Origin: CBDDHT01 sp965227905
GTDB taxonomy: Bacteria; Pseudomonadota; Alphaproteobacteria; Rhizobiales; Methyloligellaceae
DNA length: 64,000 bases
Assembly (NCBI GenBank): GCA_965227905.1
Contig: OZ245780.1
Span: 1,054,001-1,118,000 of the forward strand
Reading direction: 5' to 3'
Part shown: positions 8,622-17,344 of the stretch, piece by piece
Layout: each line of letters starts with the position of its first letter
How positions within the stretch are numbered: the stretch's first letter is position 1
The notes under the pieces: generated by a model
The model's input: the letters and a program-made list of their open reading frames with translations, nothing else
Told to the model about the DNA's origin: nothing
The model's database searches: none
Translations under genes and position numbers: made by a program

Positions 8622-10159
8622 GACGCGTCTGATTCCGCCGTTGCCACTACGCCGCAGCGGCGAGGATCACCCGCCCCGACAATTTCGCCCTCAGCACTGC
8701 GATGAACGGCATGGACACCGCCGAAGAAGAGATTGGCTTCGGGCCAGGCATCGCAATCGGCGAAAGCACCGCGGAGCGCATCTCGCTCATTAGCCGAGAA
8801 CGATGCCGTCCAGGGGCCGTCTTCGTAGCTCAGCTTGCCGCCCCTTTCGATGTGCATTCGTGCTGCGCCGACGGCTTCTTCGAGTGAGAAGCCGCGTTCG
8901 ATGAGATTGACAGTTACCTGAAGGATCGCCGTTCGAATACGGTTCGATCCACCCGAGCCCAGGGCCGTCATACCGCCATCGCTATGATGAATGATGGTTG
9001 GTGCCATCATGCTCGACAGCCGGGAGTCTGTCGGCCAGGCATGGAATCCTTCGGGGTTGAGGTCTTCCTCGCCGAGCATGTTGTTCAGCATGAAGCCGCA
9101 ATTCCCGACCATGCGGCCATTGCCTTCGCCGTTCGAAACTGTGACGGCAGCGGCATTGCCTTCTCGGTCAATGACGCTGATATGCGTCGTGCCGCGGCTG
9201 TTTTGCCAGTGGGTTCGCAATATGGAGACATGCTTGGCCAGGACATCGTCATGGAACATCGTGGACAAGTCTTCTTCGGCCCGTGCAAAGTTGGTCTGCG
9301 TCATTATGTCGGCCATCGCCAGAGCGGATGGACCATCGGGCGACTTGGGCAATTGCTCGATAAGGCCGAGGCCAAATGCGATAAGGGTGCCGCCGGCCGA
9401 GGGCGCCGGATTGAAGGCAATATGGGCATCGCGGTAAGTCCGCACCAATGGCGTGCGTCGTTCGACGCGATAGGAAGACAAATCATCTAGTGTGAGGTGG
9501 CCACCATGCTCACACGACTGGGCCACGATCGCTTGTGCAATCTCGCCTTCTGTAAAGAGCCGCGATCCCTCTCGGGCAAGAGCTTCGAGGGTGTCTGCAA
9601 ATTCCGGAATGCGGTAGATATCGCCGCCTGTGAGAAGACGGTCGTCCGGAGCGAAATATGAGGCTGCGTTCTGCGTTGCGGTCAGGATTGGTTCGATAAT
9701 CGTGAAGAGATAGGCCTGAAACTCGGTCATGGCGACCCCGTCTCGGGCCACGCGCGCCGCCGGCTCGACAATTCGGGTCAAGGGAAGGCGGCAAAGGTCG
9801 TCATGAATGGCAAAAAGGCCAGGCACGACACCCGGTGTTGCCGATGAGCCGGCTCCGATATGGAATGTCTGAGTTGCCGGTCCGAAATCGGCCTCGATCG
9901 GATAGAATTCTATGTCTTGCGTTGCGCGCTGCTGCTTCGGTGTTTGTGAAAAAAAGTCGTAGAGGTGCGTTTCGCCGGTCCCGGCGAGATGCGCCGTCAT
10001 GAACCCACCCCCGCCGATCGAGGCGAGGACAACTTCTGGGACGCATGAAGCAAGCAACCCGGCAAGAGCTGCATCGAATGCATTCCCGCCATCTTCCAGG
10101 ATTTCGCGAGCAGCGTCGGCCGTGACCTGATGTCCGGCCGCGACGACTCCTACTTGCAA
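8618..10159 (-). CDS. Gamma-glutamyltransferase family protein (cytoplasmic)
   Basis: A 513-residue Ntn-hydrolase of the gamma-glutamyltranspeptidase family. The N-terminal large-subunit core (GVVAAGHQVTADAAREILEDGGNAFDAA) is followed by the autoprocessing site, where the nucleophile Thr begins the small subunit in GTTHISVIDREG. The glycine-rich GSGGSNRI is also present. No signal peptide is visible, unlike the periplasmic Ggt of E. coli, so it probably acts in the cytoplasm on gamma-glutamyl amides or a related amide. The 5' end overlaps the upstream small secreted-protein gene by 10 bp and the 3' end overlaps the amidotransferase gene by 4 bp, so the three form one operon. Confidence 0.87.
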   Translation of the reverse strand: MQVGVVAAGHQVTADAAREILEDGGNAFDAALAGLLASCVPEVVLASIGGGGFMTAHLAGTGETHLYDFFSQTPKQQRATQDIEFYPIEADFGPATQTFHIGAGSSATPGVVPGLFAIHDDLCRLPLTRIVEPAARVARDGVAMTEFQAYLFTIIEPILTATQNAASYFAPDDRLLTGGDIYRIPEFADTLEALAREGSRLFTEGEIAQAIVAQSCEHGGHLTLDDLSSYRVERRTPLVRTYRDAHIAFNPAPSAGGTLIAFGLGLIEQLPKSPDGPSALAMADIMTQTNFARAEEDLSTMFHDDVLAKHVSILRTHWQNSRGTTHISVIDREGNAAAVTVSNGEGNGRMVGNCGFMLNNMLGEEDLNPEGFHAWPTDSRLSSMMAPTIIHHSDGGMTALGSGGSNRIRTAILQVTVNLIERGFSLEEAVGAARMHIERGGKLSYEDGPWTASFSANERDALRGAFADCDAWPEANLFFGGVHAVHRSAEGEIVGAGDPRRCGVVATAESDAS

Positions 10160-10713
10160 AGCGACTCGAGCGGGAAAGTCAGCTTGGCGCCGTTCACCGC
10201 CTCGACATACATGTTGTTGTTATCGACGATGTGGAACCAGACATCGTCTTTGTCGCCCTGACCCGTCAATCCTGAGTCCAGGTCGGCGGTCATCGAAGCC
10301 GGGATTCTGATCTCGCGCCTCACGCGCTTGCCATATCCGTCCTTGACCCGCCGATAGGTTGTCACATCGCGCAGAATGAGAAGCGGATTGCCGCGGACGT
10401 CGCCCTTGCCGCCCCATGTAAAAAGGAATTTTCCGTACTTGTTGTTGTTGGTCTTGACGATAACAACACCCGATCCCTCTCGACCGGGTCTGAGCACAAG
10501 CTTGTCTTTCTGGCGGTTGTTATACTGTTCCCGGGAGAGTTTGCCGACTGCGACTTTGACGTAGCTTTCTGGCTGGACCAGAAAATTCCTGTTCATCAGG
10601 CTGTCGAACTCGTCATAGACGAGATTGCAGTCGAATCGACCCGCGGCCTCGGAAGCGGTTGACGTCAGTAGCAGTCCGAGGCTCGTCAGAATGCAGGTCA
10701 GGATTCGTTGCAT
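10150..10713 (-). CDS. Secreted protein of unknown function
   Basis: A 187-residue protein with a signal peptide (MQRILTCILTSLGLLL, cleavage near SEA-A at residues 22-24). The mature part is basic and polar, with two cysteines (in FDCNL and in the C-terminal ESLCK) that could form a disulfide. No domain is recognised. It is first in a tight minus-strand group with the gamma-glutamyltransferase and amidotransferase genes, which it overlaps by 10 bp. That arrangement is the only functional hint. Confidence 0.7.
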   Translation of the reverse strand: MQRILTCILTSLGLLLTSTASEAAGRFDCNLVYDEFDSLMNRNFLVQPESYVKVAVGKLSREQYNNRQKDKLVLRPGREGSGVVIVKTNNNKYGKFLFTWGGKGDVRGNPLLILRDVTTYRRVKDGYGKRVRREIRIPASMTADLDSGLTGQGDKDDVWFHIVDNNNMYVEAVNGAKLTFPLESLCK

Positions 10714-10761
10714 AGCAATCTACTCCACCTGATGAGGTTCGATGGAACCAGTGTCCGTTAA

Positions 10762-12369
10762 CTAAAGAGCGGTTGTTGCGGGACCGGCTTCACGCACATC
10801 GGCATCCACATGCTCGGCGAACACGGCGAAGTTTTGGCGGAACATATCAACAAGCGCGCGGGCTTGTGCATCATATGCACTTGCGTCGTGCCAGGTTTCG
10901 CGAGGTGTTAGAATCTGTGCATCCACACCGTCAACGCCAACAGGAACCGAGAAACCAAAAATCGGGTCCACGCGCATTTCCGCTGTTGCGAGCTCGCCGG
11001 AGAGAGCGGCACTCAGGAGCTTCCGTGTCACCCCAATGGGCATTCGGCTGCCGACCCCGTAGTTGCCGCCGGTCCAACCTGTATTCACGAGCCAGCAGTC
11101 TACATCGTGCGTCGCGATGAGCTGGCGAAGGAGGTCGCCATAGACACTTGGGTGGCGCGGCATGAATGGTGCCCCGAAACACGTTGAGAAGGTTGCCTGT
11201 ACGCCTTCGACACCCTTTTCCGTCCCAGCAACCTTGGCCGTGTAGCCAGAGAGGAAGTGGTACATGGCCTGCGCAGGATTGAGTTTGGCAATCGGCGGCA
11301 GAACACCAAACGCATCGGCCGTGAGCATCACAATGTTCTTGGGATGACCGGACGTGCCGGTGGCGCTGGCATTGGGTATGAAGTCGAGCGGATAGGCACC
11401 GCGTGCGTTTTCGGTCAATGTGCCATCATCAAAGTCGGGCGAATGATCGCGCGCATCGAGAACGACATTCTCGAGAACCGCACCAAACCGGTTGACCGCA
11501 GAATAAATTTCCGGCTCGGCTTCTTGGGACAGGCGGATCGTCTTGGCATAGCATCCACCCTCGAAGTTATAGATTCCGTTGTCGGACCAGCCATGTTCGT
11601 CATCGCCGAGAAGTGTGCGGACGGGATCGGCAGATAATGTGGTCTTGCCGGTGCCTGAGAGCCCGAAAAAAACCGCCGTGTCGTTTTTGTCGCCCACATT
11701 GGCTGAGCAGTGCATTGGCATGACGCCTTTTGCCGGCAGCATGTAGTTGAGATAGCCGAAAACCGATTTTTTGGTCTCACCTGCATAAGATGTGCCGCCG
11801 ATGAGCACGAGACGACGCGAGAAATTGCACGCAATGACAGTCTCGGAACGCGAACCATGGCGTTCCGGATCGGCCCGAAAGCTTGGCAGATTGACGATCG
11901 TCAGGTCGGCCTCGAAGCCGTCCAGTGCATTGCGTTCGGGCCGGATGAGCAGGTTGCGTATGAACAATGAATGCCAGGACAACTCGCAATAGACCCGAGC
12001 CCTGAGCTGGTATTCAGGATCTGCGCCTGCATGGAGCTCCTGAACGAAAAGGTCGCGCCCGGAGGCATGAGCCAGGAAATCGTCGTAGAGCCGGTCGAAG
12101 GCTTCCGGCGACATCGCCTGATTATTGTCCCACCAAATGCTCTCGTCGGTCGTCTGGTCGCGGACCAGAAATTTGTCCGTTGCGGATCGGCCCGTATGCT
12201 GGCCCGTGGCAACACACAGTGCGCCGCTCTGAGCGAGCTGCGCCTCACCACGTTTCAAGGCAAACTCATAGAGTTTGGCCGGCGACAGGTTCATGTGGTG
12301 CGTGCCGGGACTTTCGATTGGAAAGTTTTTGTCGGCGCTTACGTCTGTTTCGATGGCTGAAACTGCCAC
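10762..12369 (-). CDS. pckA: Phosphoenolpyruvate carboxykinase (ATP)
   Basis: A 535-residue cytoplasmic PckA, the ATP-dependent enzyme converting oxaloacetate to PEP at the head of gluconeogenesis. The P-loop GLSGTGKTTLSAD lies at about residues 236-248. Upstream are the PEPCK signature FGYLNYMLPAKGVMPMHCSA and the substrate/metal-binding stretches. Length matches the family (about 536). It lies beside chvI-chvG, an arrangement conserved in Rhizobiales, where ChvI is known to influence pckA expression. A 180-bp spacer upstream separates it from the HugZ-like gene on the same strand and should carry its promoter. Confidence 0.97.
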   Translation of the reverse strand: MAVSAIETDVSADKNFPIESPGTHHMNLSPAKLYEFALKRGEAQLAQSGALCVATGQHTGRSATDKFLVRDQTTDESIWWDNNQAMSPEAFDRLYDDFLAHASGRDLFVQELHAGADPEYQLRARVYCELSWHSLFIRNLLIRPERNALDGFEADLTIVNLPSFRADPERHGSRSETVIACNFSRRLVLIGGTSYAGETKKSVFGYLNYMLPAKGVMPMHCSANVGDKNDTAVFFGLSGTGKTTLSADPVRTLLGDDEHGWSDNGIYNFEGGCYAKTIRLSQEAEPEIYSAVNRFGAVLENVVLDARDHSPDFDDGTLTENARGAYPLDFIPNASATGTSGHPKNIVMLTADAFGVLPPIAKLNPAQAMYHFLSGYTAKVAGTEKGVEGVQATFSTCFGAPFMPRHPSVYGDLLRQLIATHDVDCWLVNTGWTGGNYGVGSRMPIGVTRKLLSAALSGELATAEMRVDPIFGFSVPVGVDGVDAQILTPRETWHDASAYDAQARALVDMFRQNFAVFAEHVDADVREAGPATTAL

Positions 12370-12549
12370 GGCCTTCCTCCCGTAAAGAACGCGTCGGCTC
12401 GCGCAAGCGCTTGGAGCGGAGCTTGCCCGATTGCATTAAAGCGACGCACGCTATGCCAAGCGCCTCGCTGAGGGCAACCCGCTAATTGGATAATATGGAA
12501 ACGAATCAGTCTCTACCATGGTCATCAAACAGGCATATTAGGCTGTGGA

Positions 12550-13293
12550 TTAACGATTTTCGCGATTGCGGGCCTCTTTGGCGAGATTGACGAAAATCTG
12601 CCGAATCGCATCTGGACCAGTCAAACAGCTGGGAAAATCGAGGCGCAATACGGCGTCATTGAGCCGCAGGTCGCAGCCCTCGCAATCGCATCCGACCATT
12701 TGCCAAGGCCCTGGTTCGGCTCCAAGAAGCCCCGTGGCATACAATGCCACCGCATCTGCGTGATCCTCGTTCATATGGGCGATGATGCCGGCTTCCGCGT
12801 TGCCCATGGCCTGGCTCGGTTCGATTGGCAGCAATAGCGCTTCAGATTCCAGTTCTCGAATGCGTCCGAAGCCGCCGACGAAGAATCCGCGCTCGATGGT
12901 CAGATGATAAAACGAGAAGTCTGCGAAGCCGGCATAGAGCTCCGATGACGGGTTTTTGGCTAAAAACCGGCGATGAAGCGTCGGTTCGTCGGTCGCTTTG
13001 AGTTCACCGGTTACGGTTATGCGACTGCCTTCCAGTGGGTCGGCATGGCCCGCTGTGTCTTGAAACAGCAAGCTTGCACGCGGGTTTGCATCCAGATTCC
13101 TGGTATGAGTCGCGAGCGCCGAAAGGAGAAGAACCGGCGCGCCATCTGGTCCCGTCGCGGTTGTAACCAGGGATACATGCGGATCGCCAGATCCGCTGTC
13201 GATCGTTGCCAAGGATGCGGTTTGCCCGCGGCGTATCAGCCGGCGAGCATCGACCGCTTCAGGGGCGTTAAGCAATGTCACAACAGATTCCAT
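12550..13293 (-). CDS. HugZ/pyridoxamine-5'-phosphate-oxidase-like split-barrel protein with DUF2470
   Basis: A 247-residue protein. Residues about 12-150 form a flavin-reductase-like split barrel (AVDARRLIRRGQTASLATI). Residues about 165-240 match DUF2470, with the conserved AHMNEDHADAVALYA motif. This architecture is shared with HugZ/HutZ heme-utilisation proteins, but no heme-uptake genes lie nearby, so a heme or FMN role is only suggested. It diverges from chvI. The ATG at 13293 is the only good start. Confidence 0.8.
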   Translation of the reverse strand: MESVVTLLNAPEAVDARRLIRRGQTASLATIDSGSGDPHVSLVTTATGPDGAPVLLLSALATHTRNLDANPRASLLFQDTAGHADPLEGSRITVTGELKATDEPTLHRRFLAKNPSSELYAGFADFSFYHLTIERGFFVGGFGRIRELESEALLLPIEPSQAMGNAEAGIIAHMNEDHADAVALYATGLLGAEPGPWQMVGCDCEGCDLRLNDAVLRLDFPSCLTGPDAIRQIFVNLAKEARNRENR

Positions 13294-13473
13294 TTGCCTT
13301 GATTATGGGATTGCCAAACATTTTCCGCACGATACGCTATAGTGAGCGCGCCACAATTTGCCCAACTTAGGGCCATAGATGCCGCAGCTGGGGACGTAAA
13401 TAAGCCGCTGGTGCAACCAACGTCCAATTGGATGCGAAAGTTGCTCTAGCACCTAAGAATAGATCGACTCTCG

Positions 13474-13510
13474 TGCATTCAGTCGATCCCGGTTGAATGC
13501 AGGTCGATCC
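13474..13510. promoter_or_regulatory. Nested direct and inverted repeats just upstream of chvI
   Basis: A perfect 8-bp inverted repeat TGCATTCA (13474-13481) / TGAATGCA (13494-13501) overlaps two copies of GTCGATCC (13482-13489 and 13503-13510) spaced 21 bp apart, two helical turns. The second copy ends 12 bp before the ATG. This geometry suggests a dimeric regulator site in the chvI leader, possibly autoregulatory. No assignment to a known consensus is made. Confidence 0.35.
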
Positions 13511-13522
13511 AGGGCGACCATC

Positions 13523-14224
13523 ATGCCAACAATTGCACTTGTCGATGACGATCGGAACATTCTGAGTTCTCTGCGTCTGGTGTTAGAAGCCGAAGGCTAC
13601 AAGACTCAGACCTACAATGACGGCGTGTCCGCGCTAGACGGGCTTGCCGACGATCCGCCGGATCTCGCCATCCTGGATATCAAGATGCCGAGAATGGACG
13701 GAATGGAGCTATTGCGCCGATTGCGCCAGAACAGCGAGTTGCCGGTCATATTCCTGACCTCGAAGGATGAAGAGATCGATGAGCTGTTCGGCCTGAAGAT
13801 GGGAGCCGACGACTTTATCTCCAAGCCGTTTTCCCAACGCCTCCTGTTGGAGCGCGTGAAGGCCGTTCTGAGGCGTGCACAGCCGCGCGAGGCCGCCGCT
13901 GGTGAAGTGGAGACGACGAAGATCCTTGAGCGGGGAAAACTCAAAATGGATCCGGAACGTCACACGTGCCAGTGGGAGAACAAACAGGTTACCCTCACGG
14001 TCACCGAGTTTCTGATTCTGCAGGCGCTGGCCCTTCGCCCTGGAGTCGTCAAAAGTCGGGATGCATTGATGGACGCCGCCTATGACGATCAGGTCTATGT
14101 GGATGACCGCACGATCGACAGTCACATCAAGCGCCTGCGCAAAAAATTCAAGGCCGTAGACAACAGTTTCGATGTGATCGAAACACTCTATGGTGTCGGC
14201 TATCGCTTTAAGGAGAGCGGCTGA
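13523..14224 (+). CDS. chvI: Response regulator ChvI
   Basis: A 233-residue OmpR/PhoB-type regulator. Receiver domain: about residues 3-115, with acidic pocket VDDD, phosphoacceptor Asp52 (ILDIKMPRMDGME) and the conserved Lys in the KPF motif. C-terminal winged helix: DDRTIDSHIKRLRKKFK and YGVGYRF. It closely follows the known rhizobial ChvI pattern. The frame is open to a TTG at 13493, but ATG 13523 starts exactly at the canonical MPTIALVDDDRN and has AGGGCG about 7 bases upstream. With ChvG it controls envelope, acid-pH and host-associated gene expression in Rhizobiales (family knowledge). Confidence 0.96.
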   Translation: MPTIALVDDDRNILSSLRLVLEAEGYKTQTYNDGVSALDGLADDPPDLAILDIKMPRMDGMELLRRLRQNSELPVIFLTSKDEEIDELFGLKMGADDFISKPFSQRLLLERVKAVLRRAQPREAAAGEVETTKILERGKLKMDPERHTCQWENKQVTLTVTEFLILQALALRPGVVKSRDALMDAAYDDQVYVDDRTIDSHIKRLRKKFKAVDNSFDVIETLYGVGYRFKESG

Positions 14225-14434
14225 TTCGATCGCTCAATCCACGTGTTTCCGGCCGCTGTCGGTTTCGGATTGATCGGATGTTACATGACGAAAGCCCTTC
14301 GGCAGGCGTGCCGGGTGGAATTTTCAAGGCCGTGTTCGCCTGTCATCCAGTGCGCGTAACTCACGTTGTGGCCGCTCTTCGCCGAGCAAATGGCGCAACA
14401 ATACGAAGCGTGATTTGAATCTGAATCTGGACAG

Positions 14435-16243
14435 ATGGCCGTAATCGAACGCCGGTCGCATGAGATTGATGACGTGAAGCCGAAGCCGCGCAGGTTGCAC
14501 TACGCGGTACGACGGATTTCTGAGCGTGTCGAAACGTTCTTTCCATTTCGCAGCCTGACGCGCCGGATTGTTTTCCTCAATCTGTTTGCGTTGGCCATTC
14601 TGGTCTCGGGGATTCTCTATCTCGACCGTTTCCGTGCCAAACTCATCGACACCAAGGTGGAGAGTTTGCTCACCCAGGGCGAGATTATCGCTGGCGCCAT
14701 TGCAGATAGTGCTGGCGTGAACGGGGACCAATCGAGTGACCAGGAGGATTCCAGCCAAGGCTTTGTGTTCGGGGATCTGGAAAATCCTGCGGGCGATGTG
14801 TTCGGGGCATTGCAGTTCACACTCGACCCCGAACGCACCGCACCCACTTTGCGCCGGCTTATCAAACCAACGGGCACGCGCGCGCGGATCTACGACCGTG
14901 AGGGAAATCTCACACTCGACTCTGACAACATATACGTGCGCGGCGAGGTTCTTCGTCTGGAACCGAAGCCCTCCGGTGATGAACAGCCTGGCTTCCTGAG
15001 AACGACTTGGCGGAAGCTCCGTGCCTGGCTGTGGTATCAGGACTTGCCCGTCTATCGTGATATCGGCGGTGCGAATGGCAGGGCCTACCCGGAAGTGGTT
15101 TCGGCACTTACCGGTACGTCCGTCAAGATCGTGCGACTAAACAAACAAGGTGGCCTAGTGGTGAGTGTTGCCGTACCGGTGCGGCGCGCCCGTGATGTGC
15201 TCGGTGTGCTTCTCCTGTCCACCCGAGGCGGCAGCATCGATGCCATTGTCGGTGAAGAGCGACTGCGCATTCTGAAGTTCGCGCTATTTGCCGCCATCGT
15301 AACTTTGCTTCTGTCGATGCTGCTTGCGCGCACCATTGCCGGCCCCATCCAGCGCTTATCCGGGGCGGCAGACCGCGTCCGGCGTGCGATCGGGGCTCGG
15401 GCAACGATCCCGGATTATACGCATCGAACGGATGAAATCGGCGATTTGTCAGGCTCGCTGAGTGACATGACGGCTTCGCTCTATCAACGGATCGAGGCAA
15501 TCGAGCGCTTTGCCGCCGATGTGGCTCATGAACTCAAGAACCCCTTAACGTCCTTGCGAAGCGCGGCGGAGACCCTCACGCTCGTGAAATCGGAAGAGGC
15601 GCGGGAAGACCTGATTGCGGTCATTCAACATGACGTAAAGAGGCTTGATCGGCTGCTGAGCGATATTTCCGATGCATCGCGGCTGGATGCCGAACTGGCA
15701 AGAGAAGGCGCTGATCGCGTCGATATGGCGACTTTGCTGCGGACGATCGTGCCCACGTTTCAGGACGATCATGCCAAGCACGCTAAGCGCGTTATTCTCG
15801 ATATCGCCGATGCCCCTGCGAGGTCGACCGGTTATGTCGTTCAGGGGCACGATATCAGGCTCGGTCAGGTGATGACGAACCTTCTGGACAATGCCCTGTC
15901 CTTCACGCCGGAGGAAGGTGAGGTCGTTGTGACGGCGAGAAGGCTCCATCGTGAAATCGAGATTTCGATTGAAGACGAAGGACCGGGGATTCCGACAGAG
16001 AATCTCAAGAAGATTTTTCAACGCTTCTATACTGATCGGCCCGGCCATGAAGGCTTTGGCAATCATTCTGGTCTTGGTCTGAATATCTCAGAACAGATCA
16101 TCGAGGCGCACGATGGCCGGATCTGGGCTGAAAACAAAACACCGTCCGACGGCCGGTCGAATTCCAAGAGCGCGACAGGTGCGCGGTTCGTCATCCGTCT
16201 CCCCGCCGCAAAACCCGAAGTCCGGCACACCCGAGACGTTTAA
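14435..16243 (+). CDS. chvG: Sensor histidine kinase ChvG (ExoS)
   Basis: A 602-residue inner-membrane histidine kinase. TM1 is at about 45-64 and TM2 at about 281-299, bracketing a periplasmic sensing region of about 215 residues that is bound by ExoR in relatives. A HAMP segment follows, then the H box with phosphoacceptor His365 (VAHELKNPLTSL), N box (NLLDNALSFTPEEG), G1 (DEGPGIP) and G2 (GLGLNISEQ). It phosphorylates ChvI. A 210-bp spacer separates it from chvI. The next gene, hprK, begins with GTG directly after its TAA, so chvG and hprK are cotranscribed. Confidence 0.95.
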   Translation: MAVIERRSHEIDDVKPKPRRLHYAVRRISERVETFFPFRSLTRRIVFLNLFALAILVSGILYLDRFRAKLIDTKVESLLTQGEIIAGAIADSAGVNGDQSSDQEDSSQGFVFGDLENPAGDVFGALQFTLDPERTAPTLRRLIKPTGTRARIYDREGNLTLDSDNIYVRGEVLRLEPKPSGDEQPGFLRTTWRKLRAWLWYQDLPVYRDIGGANGRAYPEVVSALTGTSVKIVRLNKQGGLVVSVAVPVRRARDVLGVLLLSTRGGSIDAIVGEERLRILKFALFAAIVTLLLSMLLARTIAGPIQRLSGAADRVRRAIGARATIPDYTHRTDEIGDLSGSLSDMTASLYQRIEAIERFAADVAHELKNPLTSLRSAAETLTLVKSEEAREDLIAVIQHDVKRLDRLLSDISDASRLDAELAREGADRVDMATLLRTIVPTFQDDHAKHAKRVILDIADAPARSTGYVVQGHDIRLGQVMTNLLDNALSFTPEEGEVVVTARRLHREIEISIEDEGPGIPTENLKKIFQRFYTDRPGHEGFGNHSGLGLNISEQIIEAHDGRIWAENKTPSDGRSNSKSATGARFVIRLPAAKPEVRHTRDV

Positions 16244-16696
16244 GTGGTGGGCTCGGAGTGTCTTCTGCATGCGACGACCGTGGCTCTTGCCGGTCGGGCC
16301 GCTCTGATAAGGGGGGCCAGTGGCTCGGGAAAGTCAGATCTTGCCCTGCGTTTCATTTCCGATTTTGCGAGCGATGGTGCCGCTCTCATCTCAGATGATC
16401 AGACCTCGATTTCGCTGATCGATGACCAACTCATCGTTCGAGCGCCGGCAACCATCGCAGGATTGATCGAAGTTCGGGGTATCGGCCCCTTGTGCGTGCC
16501 GTGTCGGGATCACGCGACACTCGTGCTCGTCGTCGATCTTGTCAAAAGCAGTGCGGTGCCGCGATTGCAGCCCGATCCTCCTCCGCAAGAACAAATCCTC
16601 GGACGGCAGGTGCCCTTGACCGTTCTTGCCCCCTTCGAGGCATCGGCACCTTTGAAGCTGAAACTGCTGCTGGATGGCAATCTCTTATCCGGCTAA
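16244..16696 (+). CDS. hprK: HPr kinase/phosphorylase, short alphaproteobacterial form
   Basis: A 150-residue protein consisting only of the C-terminal kinase half of HprK. The N-terminal domain of the roughly 310-residue Firmicutes enzyme is absent, which is normal in Alphaproteobacteria. The P-loop GASGSGKS lies at residues 24-31, and the HprK signature appears in shortened form at IEVRGIGPL. It uses ATP to phosphorylate HPr at the regulatory serine. The GTG start follows the chvG stop with zero spacing, so it is translationally coupled to chvG. It links the ChvG/ChvI stress system with the regulatory PTS branch encoded just downstream. Confidence 0.93.
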   Translation: MVGSECLLHATTVALAGRAALIRGASGSGKSDLALRFISDFASDGAALISDDQTSISLIDDQLIVRAPATIAGLIEVRGIGPLCVPCRDHATLVLVVDLVKSSAVPRLQPDPPPQEQILGRQVPLTVLAPFEASAPLKLKLLLDGNLLSG

Positions 16697-16815
16697 GACG
16701 GCCGGCCACAGGGCTTTCGTGCCGGACTCCGAGATTGATCTTGCCTTCGTTGGCCGGTGCGGACAAAGATACGGCCCCTGCATCGTGCGGGGGGTGAAAG
16801 CGGATTGAGTATCGA

Positions 16816-17220
16816 ATGATAGGTCTTGTTGTTGTCACCCATGGACGACTGGCGGAGGAGTTCCGTGGCGTCCTTGAGCATATCGTTGGTCCCCAGGAAC
16901 AGATGGCCACGATCTGCATTGGTCCGGACGATGAACCGGAGGGACGGCGAGATGAAATTCTGACACTCATTCGAGAGGTCGACAGCGGCGATGGAACCGT
17001 GCTGCTGACAGATATGTTCGGTGGAACGCCTTCCAATCTCGCGATTTCGGTCCTCGAAGAGGCGAATGTCGAAGTGGTGGCCGGCGTCAATCTCCCGATG
17101 CTCATCAAGCTCGCCAGCATTCGCGGTGAAACCAAGATGGCCGACGCCGTCAACGAAGCACTTGAGGCCGGTCGTAAATACATCACCGCTGCAAGCCAGA
17201 TCCTGACGGGTCACCAGTAG
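16816..17220 (+). CDS. manX: PTS EIIA component, mannose/fructose type (regulatory)
   Basis: A 134-residue EIIA-Man-fold protein. The phosphorylated histidine is His9 in VVVTHGRLAEEF, and the second signature LTDMFGGTPSNLA is intact. No EIIB, EIIC or EIID genes are in the window. As in other Alphaproteobacteria, this EIIA therefore probably serves regulation rather than sugar transport, receiving phosphate from HPr. It lies 119 bp after hprK on the same strand. Confidence 0.93.
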   Translation: MIGLVVVTHGRLAEEFRGVLEHIVGPQEQMATICIGPDDEPEGRRDEILTLIREVDSGDGTVLLTDMFGGTPSNLAISVLEEANVEVVAGVNLPMLIKLASIRGETKMADAVNEALEAGRKYITAASQILTGHQ

Positions 17221-17344
17221 TGGCTTGCGCATAAGGTATCGACGCGGCGCCTGTCCCGGACTATGAGACGAGTTTCGATAGTCTTCCGTGTACCGGATCG
17301 GATGCGGGCAGAGTGTCGGCGATGTCAAAACCGAAAGACGAGCC

